Part shown: one piece after another, positions 43,995 to 52,668 of the stretch
Numbering within the stretch: position 1 is the stretch's first letter
How the letters are laid out: the number at the start of each line of letters is the position of its first letter
Assembly (NCBI RefSeq): GCF_033239625.1
Contig: NZ_BTCK01000005.1
Span: 168,186 to 232,185, forward strand
DNA length: 64,000 nt
Direction of reading: 5' to 3'
From: Paenibacillus_T sp033239625
GTDB taxonomy: Bacteria > Bacillota > Bacilli > Paenibacillales > Paenibacillaceae
The notes under the pieces: generated by a model
The model's database searches: none
What the model saw: only the letters and a program-made list of their open reading frames with translations
What the model was told of the DNA's origin: nothing
Position numbers and translations under genes: made by a program

Positions 43995-44297
43995 GCACAG
44001 GGCACACGACTCCACGCACGCAGCCTCTTGCCAGTGTCTAAGGCCTGCCTTCATCTCCTACTCGGCTTCGTGGGCTTCAATCGCAGTAGCATCAATGGGC
44101 GGTGACAGGTGAACGTGTGAGAAATAAGTGTGCGGTCGACTGTTCGTACCTAGGTTCAGTAACAAGAAGCTTTGCCGCGGATGCGGCAAGAGCGTGCACA
44201 CGTTCGAGCGTAAACAAAGCCGCGTCCTTGTGAGGAGTCCAGAGGTCACAAGACCTTTGGGGCCCTTCCTTGCAGGGAGGGTTTGGGTGGGTAGAAA
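43995..44297. repeat. Composite intergenic element related to the one at 31.1-31.35 kb
   Basis: Within the 481-base gap 43898-44378. ggcacacgactc...gcacgcag (44001-44023) matches the right half of the 65-bp repeat. aacaagaagc with the perfect stem ttgccgc-ggat-gcggcaa (44172-44189) has the same design as its left half. 44265-44297 (ttgcaggg...ggtgggtagaaa) matches 31318-31350. No gene is supported. Confidence 0.55.
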
Positions 44298-44315
44298 TAA
44301 ATAAAAAAGGATCAT

Positions 44316-44382
44316 AGGGGCCAAGCCCCTACAATCCTTTCTAAAAGGAATTTATATGGAGTCATAGGGGCCTGGCCCCTAT
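44316..44382. repeat. Two AGGGGC/GCCCCT hairpins at the end of the isomerase gene
   Basis: ataggggccaagcccctac (from 44315) and ataggggcctggcccctat (44364-44382). The second overlaps the stop codon of the minus-strand isomerase, just as the copy at 687-709 overlaps the glycosyltransferase stop. Confidence 0.55.
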
Positions 44383-45347
44383 ACCCACCACATTTCGCCC
44401 AGCGGTTCGCGGATGAGTACCTGCTGCAGGTTCTGAACCGCTTTGGAGAAACCTTCATCGATCGACATGAGTCCGTCTTCGTGCTCGATGCTGACAACAT
44501 AGTCATAGCCGACAAGACGCAGCTCGCTAATGATGTCCGCCCATGTTTTCAGGTCATGGCCGAAACCGACCGTCCGGAACTGCCATGCGCGGTCCAGCAT
44601 TTGCGTATAAGGCTGCATGTCCGTAATGCCGTGCGCGTTAACGTTGATCGGATCGATCGACGTATCCTTCGCATGGAAGTGATGGATTGCGCCAGCGCGT
44701 CCAAGAATGCGAACGGCTTGTACAGGATCGATACCCTGCCACCACATATGGCTTGGGTCCAAGTTAGCGCCGATCGATTTGCCGGCCGCTTCACGCAGAC
44801 GCAGCATCGTCGAAGGGCTGTGTACGGAGAAACCGCCGTGCAGCTCAAGACCGATTTTGACATTCGCAGCCTCTGCAATGCCGCCGATCTCTGTCCAGTA
44901 CGGAATCACTTTCTCTTCCCACTGCCACTTCAGAATATCTTGATAATCGTTCGGCCAAGGCGCAACTGGCCAGTTCGGGTATTTGGCACCCTCATGATCA
45001 CCTGGGCATCCGGAGAACGTATTCACAACCGGCACTTCCAGTCGGTTAGCAAGTTCGATCGTTTTGCGAATAACCGCATCGTCTGGCTCTGCGAGCGCTT
45101 TCTGAGGATGAAGCGGGTTCGCATGACAGCTCAATGCACTGATCATCAGACCGCGGGATTCAATGGCTTGCTTGAACGCGCGAAGTTTACCGGCATCCGC
45201 AAGCAAAGCATCAGGATCGCAATGCGCGTTGCCAGGATAGCCGCCTGTTCCAAGCTCTACGGCATCAAGGCCTTTAGAAGCGATATAGTCAAGAGCCTCT
45301 TCCAGCGGTTTGCCTCCGAATAATACAGTGAATACACCAAGTTTCAT
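44379..45347 (-). CDS. Sugar phosphate isomerase/epimerase (xylose-isomerase-like TIM barrel)
   Basis: A 322-residue AP-endonuclease-2-like barrel, with start MKLGVFTVLFGG. Metal-binding positions are seen in GLELHGGFSVHSP, NLDPSHMWWQG, HHFHAKDT and VSIEHED, typical of IolE/IolH and 3-keto-sugar isomerase relatives. It probably epimerises or dehydrates a sugar or inositol derivative. No transporter, dehydrogenase or regulator is adjacent, so the substrate is open. gggagg precedes the ATG (minus strand). It is transcribed divergently from the HtrA-like gene. Confidence 0.85.
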   Translation of the reverse strand: MKLGVFTVLFGGKPLEEALDYIASKGLDAVELGTGGYPGNAHCDPDALLADAGKLRAFKQAIESRGLMISALSCHANPLHPQKALAEPDDAVIRKTIELANRLEVPVVNTFSGCPGDHEGAKYPNWPVAPWPNDYQDILKWQWEEKVIPYWTEIGGIAEAANVKIGLELHGGFSVHSPSTMLRLREAAGKSIGANLDPSHMWWQGIDPVQAVRILGRAGAIHHFHAKDTSIDPINVNAHGITDMQPYTQMLDRAWQFRTVGFGHDLKTWADIISELRLVGYDYVVSIEHEDGLMSIDEGFSKAVQNLQQVLIREPLGEMWWV

Positions 45348-45673
45348 GTGAGCATAGCCTCCCGATTATTTGATTTATGTAGATCCAATATGTCATAAGC
45401 TGAACAGCTTGTACCCATTATATCATGCCCAAATGGATGGAATAACCCTAGGAAATGCTGCATTTATGTCCGTTTTAGCCATCAACACAACGAGATGGAG
45501 TAGATTTGGTTTGCTTGAGTTTGACAGTTATTCCTAAAATGTATTTCTACTTGAATACAGGAGAGATAACCTTAGAATTTAGAATATATTTAATTGTGCG
45601 ATAACCCAAATTATAGTAGAGTTAGTAGGTAAAATTTAGTTATACATACGTCGTTTGAGAGGGGCCAATAGAA
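45348..45673. promoter_or_regulatory. 326-base divergent promoter region (isomerase / HtrA-like)
   Basis: For the isomerase, a minus-strand TATAAT (plus 45417-45422) has an extended TG upstream. For the HtrA-like gene, TATAGT (45612-45617) lies 57 bases before the ATG with a poor -35. A lone TTGACA near 45520 has no -10 at the right distance. Confidence 0.45.
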
Positions 45674-46795
45674 ATGAAGAAAGCGGTGCTGCGAATTGCA
45701 ATCGCAAGCTTCGCAGCGTTGCTCTGCTTAGTCGGCAGCGCCTGGGCTGCAAGCAGCAATTCCTCGAGAAATGCGATTTCGCTGGATGCGAAGGTAATCA
45801 ACGGCGAGGTATACGTCAAAGCAAGCGCCATGACGAATGCGCTTGGCGGAACTGGAACATATGACGCGAAGAGCGGTCAATATGCCTATACGCCAGCAAA
45901 CCAAGTTACGGATGTAGTAAAGAAGGTATCGCCATCTGTCGTAGGCATTATCGGCAAGGTCAAGGGCTATGACAATCGCTATGCGCTCGCTCATGGTACA
46001 GGCTTTGTATGGAAAGCCGACGGACAGATTGTGACGAATGCGCACGTAGTGAAGGACTTGACGAATATCGTCGTCGTAACCGCTGACGGTAAGCAGTTTA
46101 ACGGCAAGACGCTCTATATTGACGAGACAAGCGATATTGCGGTGGTCAAAATCAATGCGACGGGACTCCAGCCTGTTACGTTTGCGACGCTGCCGCTCAG
46201 TATTCAAGCAGGGGAACAGGTAGTGGCGATCGGTACGCCGGTATCGTTCTCGCTCCGCAATACAGCGACCAGCGGAATTCTTAGCGGCATGAACCGCTCG
46301 GTCTCCTCCTATTACAGATTGCTGCAGACTGATGCAGCGATTAATCCGGGCAACAGCGGAGGACCACTCGTCAATATGAAAGGTCAAGTGATCGGCATCA
46401 ACTCGATGAAATTCGTCAGCGACGATGTGGACAACCTCGGATTCTCCATACCGGCGGATACGGTGCAGTATGTGCTCAGCCATTTTGTCAAATACGGCAA
46501 AGTGAACCGCGCATCGCTAGGCGTTGAGCTCGAGGAAAGCTGGTCTGCTATCGTAGGTCTGCCAACAGATGAGCCGCTTACGATCACGAAGGTTACGAGC
46601 GATACGGCGAAGAGTGCAGGGCTGCAGACCGGAGATCAGCTGTATGCGATAGCAGATACGCAAGTCTCCTCGATTGTTGAAGTGAACGAACTGCTGAAAT
46701 CCTACCTGCCAGATCAGTCGGTAGAGGTAACGCTTCTGGCTGATGGCGACATCGTGACGAAGAAAATCAAGCTTAGCAAATGGACTCAGAACTAA
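45674..46795 (+). CDS. Exported HtrA-like S1C serine protease with PDZ domain
   Basis: A 373-residue protein with a signal peptide (about 1-25, ending SAWAAS). A short stalk-like segment (about 30-75) with VINGEVYVKASAMTNALGG recalls copper-amine-oxidase N-terminal domains. The trypsin-like core has a complete triad: His124 (TNAHVV), Asp154 (SDIAVVK) and Ser228 (GNSGGP). The PDZ domain is about 285-365. The segment replaces the usual N-terminal membrane helix of HtrA, so the enzyme is probably secreted or wall-held. It is encoded 27 bases upstream of a stalk-domain protein and likely shares its transcript. Confidence 0.88.
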   Translation: MKKAVLRIAIASFAALLCLVGSAWAASSNSSRNAISLDAKVINGEVYVKASAMTNALGGTGTYDAKSGQYAYTPANQVTDVVKKVSPSVVGIIGKVKGYDNRYALAHGTGFVWKADGQIVTNAHVVKDLTNIVVVTADGKQFNGKTLYIDETSDIAVVKINATGLQPVTFATLPLSIQAGEQVVAIGTPVSFSLRNTATSGILSGMNRSVSSYYRLLQTDAAINPGNSGGPLVNMKGQVIGINSMKFVSDDVDNLGFSIPADTVQYVLSHFVKYGKVNRASLGVELEESWSAIVGLPTDEPLTITKVTSDTAKSAGLQTGDQLYAIADTQVSSIVEVNELLKSYLPDQSVEVTLLADGDIVTKKIKLSKWTQN

Positions 46796-46822
46796 TTTAT
46801 AACGATAGAGGAGATCGAATAT

Positions 46823-48718
46823 ATGACGAAACGTTTGCTAGTCATTATGACTGCGCTATGTATGCTTCTTGCATGCTTCCCTCTGGCAGCTAGCGCTGCT
46901 GCAGGGGATACGGTTGAAATCAAGCTGTCGATCGGCAGTCCGACAGTCACAATTAATGGCACAGCCTCGAAGATTCAGCCGCCAGTGAAAGAAAACGGGA
47001 CCACTCTCGTTCCGCTTAGTGTAATTAACAAGGCGTTTGGAGCCAAATTGAACCTGGAGAAGAACAAAATCATTACGCTTACCTATAACAGTACGGTTGT
47101 TGTCCTTACGATCGGAAGCAAGGACGTGAAGGTCAACGGCGTAGTTTCCAAACTAACGACAGCGCCGAAGATCGTTAACGGCGTTACATTGGTGCCGGTG
47201 CGTGTGATCGCACAAGCATTCGGAGCAACGGTTGTGCCAAGCGGTAATCAGATTACGATTACGGGTAAAGTTGCAGGTCAAACTGCAACAACAGATACAG
47301 GCAGTGTAACGGGCATCGATACGGATGCAGGCAAGACGAAGGTAGGCGACAGCTACTATGGCTGGAGCATGAATTATCCAACGGACCTTTCGCTGTCGTT
47401 CCAGAGCGATAGCGGTGACTGGACGGTATGGTCGGACGGTTCGGGTGATCCAAGCGTTATCGTTGCTGTGGATGATATCGAAGACACGCTGACCAAGGAA
47501 GAGCTTCGCGATCATATCCAAACTTATTTTGATGATAACGAGCTCGTCATGGAGAAGAAAAGTATTTCGGTAAGCGGTGTTTCTTACGAGAAAATGGTTA
47601 CAAAAAGCCGTGACGGCTGGTTCTTCGAATATCGCGGTACGCAGAAGGATAATCGGATCTTCATTGTAATGTCAGGAGCCAAGGCAGCTACAAGAGATGC
47701 GCTTAACAAATATCAGGATTTGCTCGATAGCTTTACGCTGTCATTTAATAAGTCGGATCGTACACTGAAAGACGTAACGAAAGTTGTAAACGGACTTATT
47801 ACTATTCATGACGAAGATTATGGACTTGAAGTGAAGCTCCCTGTTCAATGGAACCGGGATACCGAATCGCCTACGCCAGTGTTCTACAAAGAGGACGAGG
47901 GTCTTATCGATTTCGCTATCGAATCGGTGCAGAATAATGAAACCGCTGAGCAATGGCGAACGGCTGAGCGTAAGAAGCTCGAGAATGAATTCGCAAGCGA
48001 ATATATCCGCAACTTCGAAGAGTCGAACATTAAACTGAAGAACGGTCAAGGCGCTGTGCTCAAGTACGAGTACTCGTTTAACAAAACAAAATGGTACACG
48101 GAATACGATTTGTTCCTTGTAGCTGGCGATCACAAATACAGCATCAACTTCTATTCGATTCAGGAAGTTGCATCGAAGGGGAAAGCGCTGTTCGAATCCA
48201 TCGTAAGCTCATTGCTGATTGATACGAAGTACGTTGACAGCAACTTCAGCGAGATGGATGACGAGGATCTGGACAACCAAGTCGTTAAGAAAACAAGCAA
48301 GAAATATAAATATTCCATCGAGCTTCCTGCTTCGTGGACCGCTCAAGAGAAAGACTTTGAACAAGATAGTGTTTACTATGAATCGGAATATGGCTTCTTC
48401 ACATTGACGGTTACGGATGAATATACGGCTAGTGAGTTTTCGTCTGCTTTCCAGAACTTCATCAACACGGATAAAGATCAACAGGAAATGGGTGCCAAAG
48501 TAACGCAAACAACAACGACGACGATTAACGGAATTTCGGTTACGCGTCTGGATATGACGACACCGAACCTTGATCGCCCATTGACTGCTTCGGTATATAT
48601 CGTTCCTGTGAACGGTAAACTCTATATTCTTCAATTTACGGTTCAGCAGTCGAATGACACGCAGGCTTATCGTGCACATGTCGATAATGTTCTGAAGTCA
48701 CTGACATTTACGCTTTAA
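46823..48718 (+). CDS. Exported stalk-domain (copper amine oxidase N-terminal-like) protein
   Basis: A 631-residue secreted protein with signal peptide 1-26 (LAASAAA). Two halves of the Cu-amine-oxidase-N 'stalk' domain cover about residues 30-150: TTLVPLSVINKAFGA and VTLVPVRVIAQAFGA. Three similar alpha/beta units then follow (about 170-310, 320-470, 480-631), with related starts such as YYGWSMNYPTDLSL, DYGLEVKLPVQW and KYKYSIELPASW. These look like PsbP/DUF-type lipoprotein folds. No enzyme motif is seen; the stalk domain is common in Paenibacillus wall proteins. gaggag precedes the ATG. Confidence 0.8.
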   Translation: MTKRLLVIMTALCMLLACFPLAASAAAGDTVEIKLSIGSPTVTINGTASKIQPPVKENGTTLVPLSVINKAFGAKLNLEKNKIITLTYNSTVVVLTIGSKDVKVNGVVSKLTTAPKIVNGVTLVPVRVIAQAFGATVVPSGNQITITGKVAGQTATTDTGSVTGIDTDAGKTKVGDSYYGWSMNYPTDLSLSFQSDSGDWTVWSDGSGDPSVIVAVDDIEDTLTKEELRDHIQTYFDDNELVMEKKSISVSGVSYEKMVTKSRDGWFFEYRGTQKDNRIFIVMSGAKAATRDALNKYQDLLDSFTLSFNKSDRTLKDVTKVVNGLITIHDEDYGLEVKLPVQWNRDTESPTPVFYKEDEGLIDFAIESVQNNETAEQWRTAERKKLENEFASEYIRNFEESNIKLKNGQGAVLKYEYSFNKTKWYTEYDLFLVAGDHKYSINFYSIQEVASKGKALFESIVSSLLIDTKYVDSNFSEMDDEDLDNQVVKKTSKKYKYSIELPASWTAQEKDFEQDSVYYESEYGFFTLTVTDEYTASEFSSAFQNFINTDKDQQEMGAKVTQTTTTTINGISVTRLDMTTPNLDRPLTASVYIVPVNGKLYILQFTVQQSNDTQAYRAHVDNVLKSLTFTL

Positions 48719-48727
48719 GCTTATTGC

Positions 48728-48768
48728 AGCGCCGCCCGGATCATGATCTGGTGCGGCGCTTATTATTT
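48728..48768 (+). terminator. Stem-loop after the stalk-domain gene
   Basis: agcgccgc-ccgga pairs with tctgg-tgcggcgct around tcatga. The tail is T-rich but interrupted. Confidence 0.7.
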
Positions 48769-48842
48769 GCCGGTGGAATCAGTATGTCTGCTCTGGTACA
48801 CTTAGAGGATAGAATGTAAGACAAAGGATGGCGGATCTAGTA

Positions 48843-51359
48843 ATGACGAAACAAATTACGCGAGGAGACATTGAGCTTCTGGCGCCTGCAGGCGATTGGG
48901 ATTGCATGCGGGCAGCTGTGGCCAATGGTGCCGACGCGATATTTTTTGGTGTAGAGAAGTTTAATGCGCGTGCGCGCGCGAACAATTTTCAGACGGATGA
49001 GCTGCCAGAGATTATGGCGTTCTTGCATAGCTACGGCGTGAAGGGCTTCCTCACGTTCAATATTCTTGTGTTCGAGGATGAATTGAACGATGCGAAGAAG
49101 CTGATTGAAGCTTGCATTGATGCAGGTGTAGATGCGGTAATCGTACAAGACCTTGGCCTTGTGAAGCTGATTCGCGAGATGTCTCCGGACTTCCCGATTC
49201 ACGGCTCGACGCAGATGACGATTACATCGCCGGAAGCGGTTGAATTCACGAAGCCGTTCGATATGGAGCGGGTCGTGCTTGGACGCGAGAACAACTTGAA
49301 GCAAATTCAGAAGATTGGCGAGCAAGCGAAGCTGCCGATGGAAGTATTCGTGCATGGTGCATTATGCGTATCGTACTCCGGCCAATGTTTGACGAGCGAG
49401 ATGTGGGGCGGACGTTCGGCCAACCGCGGCGAATGCGCGCAGGCATGCCGACTGCCGTATGACCTGATGGTCGATGGCGAGCAGAAGCCGATGGGCGATG
49501 TCGCTTATTTGCTCTCGCCGAAGGATTTGGCTGCTATTGATATTATTCCGGAGCTGATTGAAGCCGGCGTCACTTCCTTCAAGATCGAAGGCCGACTGAA
49601 GAGTCCTGAATATGTAGCGAACGTCGTCAGCAAATATCGCAAAGTAATCGACAACTACTTCGACGGCCTGCCTACAGAACCATCGAAGGAAGAGGTTCGC
49701 GAGCTGCAGCAAAGCTTCTCGCGCGGCTTCACGCACGGCTTCCTCAAAGGAACGAACAACAAGCAGCTTGTTGACGGAACGTTCCCGAAGAGCCGCGGCG
49801 TTTATCTGGGACGCGTCGAGCGCGTGCTTCGCGATGCGGTAGTTTGCCGCATTGATGCGCCGCTTAAGCGCGGAGACGGTATCGTCTTCGACGCAGGCGA
49901 TCCGACGAAGAAGGAAGAAGGCGGCCGCGTCTACGATCTTCGCCGTCAAGGCGTTAAGATTGAAGGCGAAGCACAGGAAGGCGTTGTGCTCGAGATTGTG
50001 CCAGGCCGCAATGACGTTGATCTTCGCCGTGTGAAGGTTGGCGACAAAGTGTGGAAGACGAGTGATCCTGCGCTTGATAAACGTCTTCGTGCTACGTTCG
50101 AGACCGACAAGCCTTATCGTGTATTCCCAATGCGTATCACCGTGTCGGGTACGGCAGGTGAGCCGATGGTGACATCGTGGACCGATGTGCAGAAAGGAAC
50201 AACGGTAGAGGTCATCTCCGAGATCCCGCTGGAGAAAGCGCTGAAGCGTCCGATGGACAAGGCGCTGCTCGAAGATCAGCTTGGACGTCTAGGCGGCACG
50301 CTGTATCAGCTGGAGTCGCTGGAAGTGAATCTCGAGGGTGAACTCATTATCCCTGTTCGCGAGCTAAATCGGATTCGCCGCGCAGCGGTTGAGCAGTTGA
50401 CGGTAGAACGTCCGAAACCACTGGTTTATACGAAATACGAAGTAGATGCATTCGCTGACGCTTCGCCGAAGAAGCCGACTGCCGACAATGATGTGGAACC
50501 GCACCTGACTGTGCTGTGCCGTACATTGGAGCAAGTTGAGGCTGCGGTGAAGACGAATGCGACGATGATTTATGCCGATTTCGAATTTATTAAGCAGTTT
50601 CCTGCAGCTATTGAAGTGGCGCGCAGCGCCGGCAAGCCGATCGCACTCGCTACACCGCGTATTCATATGCCAGGGGAGAACGGCTATCATGCGAACATCT
50701 TGAAGCTGAAGCCGGACGCTGTGCTTGTTCGTAACACAGGTGCGCTTTATTATTACCTGCGTGCACGTGCCAGCTCTGCGCCGGGTGAACCGTTCCCGCA
50801 GCTGATTGGCGATTTCTCGCTGAATATCGCGAACCACAAAGCAGCGAATTTGTTCACTGAAGTAGGCTGCGACTTAGTGACGCCATCCTACGACTTGAAC
50901 ATTCAGCAGATGGTTGACCTGCTTCGCAATGCGGACACCTCGCAGCTGGAAGTCGTGCTGCATCAGCACTTGCCGATGTTCCATACGGAGCACTGCGTCT
51001 ACTGCACATTCATGAGCGAAGGAACCGACTTTACGAACTGCGGCCGCCCTTGCGAAGAGTCGCGGGCATCGCTGCAGGACCGTATCGGCATGTCCCATCC
51101 GGTACGCGTTGATGAAGGCTGCCGCAACACGGTCTATAATGCGATCGAGCAATCGGGCGCGGAATACTTGAACCACTTCATCGAGCTGGGCGTTCGCTCG
51201 TTCCGTATCGAGTTCCTCGAGGAGTCGGCTGAGAAGGTACAAGAAGTTATGGGATTATATGAGGATGCGCTGAATGGCCGCATTAGCGGTTCGTCTGTAT
51301 GGCGCAGCTTGAAAGCAATCAACCAGCTTGGCGTAACGCGCGGCCAGTTGGTCAAATAG
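48843..51359 (+). CDS. U32-family peptidase / tRNA or rRNA hydroxylation-type protein
   Basis: An 838-residue member of the large (DUF3656-containing) U32 family. The TIM-barrel start ELLAPAGDWDCMRAAVANGAD and the signature block near 190-215 (CLTSEMWGGRSANRGECAQ, then ACRLPYDL) carry the cysteines thought to hold an iron-sulfur cluster. A C-terminal Cys group CVYCTFMSEGTDFTNCGRPC is also seen. E. coli relatives RlhA and TrhP hydroxylate 23S rRNA or tRNA, so the peptidase name is historical. I prefer the ATG at 48843 because the ATG at 48828 touches its SD-like aagg; the difference is five residues. Confidence 0.85.
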   Translation: MTKQITRGDIELLAPAGDWDCMRAAVANGADAIFFGVEKFNARARANNFQTDELPEIMAFLHSYGVKGFLTFNILVFEDELNDAKKLIEACIDAGVDAVIVQDLGLVKLIREMSPDFPIHGSTQMTITSPEAVEFTKPFDMERVVLGRENNLKQIQKIGEQAKLPMEVFVHGALCVSYSGQCLTSEMWGGRSANRGECAQACRLPYDLMVDGEQKPMGDVAYLLSPKDLAAIDIIPELIEAGVTSFKIEGRLKSPEYVANVVSKYRKVIDNYFDGLPTEPSKEEVRELQQSFSRGFTHGFLKGTNNKQLVDGTFPKSRGVYLGRVERVLRDAVVCRIDAPLKRGDGIVFDAGDPTKKEEGGRVYDLRRQGVKIEGEAQEGVVLEIVPGRNDVDLRRVKVGDKVWKTSDPALDKRLRATFETDKPYRVFPMRITVSGTAGEPMVTSWTDVQKGTTVEVISEIPLEKALKRPMDKALLEDQLGRLGGTLYQLESLEVNLEGELIIPVRELNRIRRAAVEQLTVERPKPLVYTKYEVDAFADASPKKPTADNDVEPHLTVLCRTLEQVEAAVKTNATMIYADFEFIKQFPAAIEVARSAGKPIALATPRIHMPGENGYHANILKLKPDAVLVRNTGALYYYLRARASSAPGEPFPQLIGDFSLNIANHKAANLFTEVGCDLVTPSYDLNIQQMVDLLRNADTSQLEVVLHQHLPMFHTEHCVYCTFMSEGTDFTNCGRPCEESRASLQDRIGMSHPVRVDEGCRNTVYNAIEQSGAEYLNHFIELGVRSFRIEFLEESAEKVQEVMGLYEDALNGRISGSSVWRSLKAINQLGVTRGQLVK

Positions 51360-51367
51360 TATTACAG

Positions 51368-51410
51368 AAAGACAGGCAGATGTCCATTGGACATCTGCCT
51401 GTCTTTTTCT
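51368..51410 (+). terminator. Terminator of the U32 gene
   Basis: Perfect stem of about 18 bp (aaagacaggcagatgtcc and its complement) followed by T. Confidence 0.92.
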
Positions 51411-51458
51411 ATGCATCATTTTCCATCTGTTTGGGGAAGGTAAGTAACACAAGTCATC

Positions 51459-51465
51459 CATAATA
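51459..51465 (+). promoter_or_regulatory. Possible SigG-like -10 of the ger operon
   Basis: cataata matches the forespore SigG -10 (CATACTA) at 6 of 7 bases, 34 bases before the first ger gene. No good -35 sits at the right distance. Forespore expression is expected from knowledge of germinant receptors. Confidence 0.3.
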
Positions 51466-51498
51466 TGGCGTCAAGACGGGGAGGGGACCAGACGAGCC

Positions 51499-52668
51499 AT
51501 GATAACGCCTAGACAATTGGCTTCGACCGTCATATTGTTCCTTATCGGCAGTTCTTCCTTATTCCTATTGGGAGGCAATGCTGATCGCGACGCATGGATG
51601 TCTGTCGTCATAGGCGTACTGGCGGGGCTGCTGCTGTTAAGCGGCGTTACGCTGCAGATTCAGAGGCTGGAGCCGAATCGCAATTTAATCGAGATCTTCC
51701 AGATGTATTTTGGCCGCATCATCGGGTTCATGTTCGGATTTATCTACATCATCTACTACAGCTACAAATGCATTCGCAACGTGCGTGAATTCGCGGACCT
51801 ATCGATTATGTTCCTGCTGCCGGATACGCCGCTCTCGATGGTCATTCTGATGATTTGCTTCATTGGCGGTTATGCGGTCATCGGAGGACCTGGCGTTTTC
51901 TTTCGAATGGTGGAAGTACTGCTTCCGATCCTCGTGATGATCTATGTGGTTCTGTTCATTCTGCTGCTCAGCGCTGGATTGATTGATTTGAATCGTCTGC
52001 TGCCGATGCTCGAGAAGGGGTTCAAGCCGGTATGGGATGCAGCCATACCTGAAATCATCTCATTTCCGTTCGGAGAGATGGTGCTCTTCCTTATGTTCTG
52101 GCGTTATACGGGGGTAGACGACAAAGGGACTATTATGCGAATGACGATTAAAGGCTACATATTCGCTGGCACTTTCATAACGCTGATGAACATCATCACC
52201 ATTGCCTCGCTGGGGCAGTTTGCAAGCTGGAGCGTAGTTCCGCTTCTGCAGGCGACGACGTTCGTGGAGCTGGGCAACATTCTTGAGCGTATTGATCCGC
52301 TTGTGTCGCTGCTGCTGTTCTCGGCGGTTTACGTCAAGCTCACGGCTTATTACTTAGGTGCGTCCATCGCATTCTCGTATTTGTTCCGTGTGAAGCTGCG
52401 AATTGCGGCTATACCGGTCGGCATCGGCATCTATGTCGGATCCTTCTGGTTTAAGAGCTATATGCATCAGGTGAATGTCGGCTTCGAAAGAAACCTAAAG
52501 GTACACTTTCCGATTTTTCAAATCGTCATTCCAATCGTGCTTCTGCTTGTCATGTTAATGAGGAAGAAAGTTCGGTCGAAGGACAATCAGGATGACAGTG
52601 ATTTGACTAAGCGAGGAGAGGAGTCTGATGATGTCCACATCCAACAACAAGCAATCAACAGAGGATGA
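51499..52668 (+). CDS. Germinant receptor B subunit (spore germination permease), first copy
   Basis: A 389-residue membrane protein with about ten hydrophobic helices, of the APC-superfamily GerAB type. Visible family words are FGFIYIIYYSYKCIRNVREFA and FVELGNILERIDPLVS, and the cytoplasmic tail is basic. B subunits bind the small-molecule germinant. It overlaps the A-subunit gene by 41 bases, so translation is coupled. This B gene precedes A, which is unusual because the common order is A-B-C. A different B gene lies after A. Confidence 0.88.
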   Translation: MITPRQLASTVILFLIGSSSLFLLGGNADRDAWMSVVIGVLAGLLLLSGVTLQIQRLEPNRNLIEIFQMYFGRIIGFMFGFIYIIYYSYKCIRNVREFADLSIMFLLPDTPLSMVILMICFIGGYAVIGGPGVFFRMVEVLLPILVMIYVVLFILLLSAGLIDLNRLLPMLEKGFKPVWDAAIPEIISFPFGEMVLFLMFWRYTGVDDKGTIMRMTIKGYIFAGTFITLMNIITIASLGQFASWSVVPLLQATTFVELGNILERIDPLVSLLLFSAVYVKLTAYYLGASIAFSYLFRVKLRIAAIPVGIGIYVGSFWFKSYMHQVNVGFERNLKVHFPIFQIVIPIVLLLVMLMRKKVRSKDNQDDSDLTKRGEESDDVHIQQQAINRG

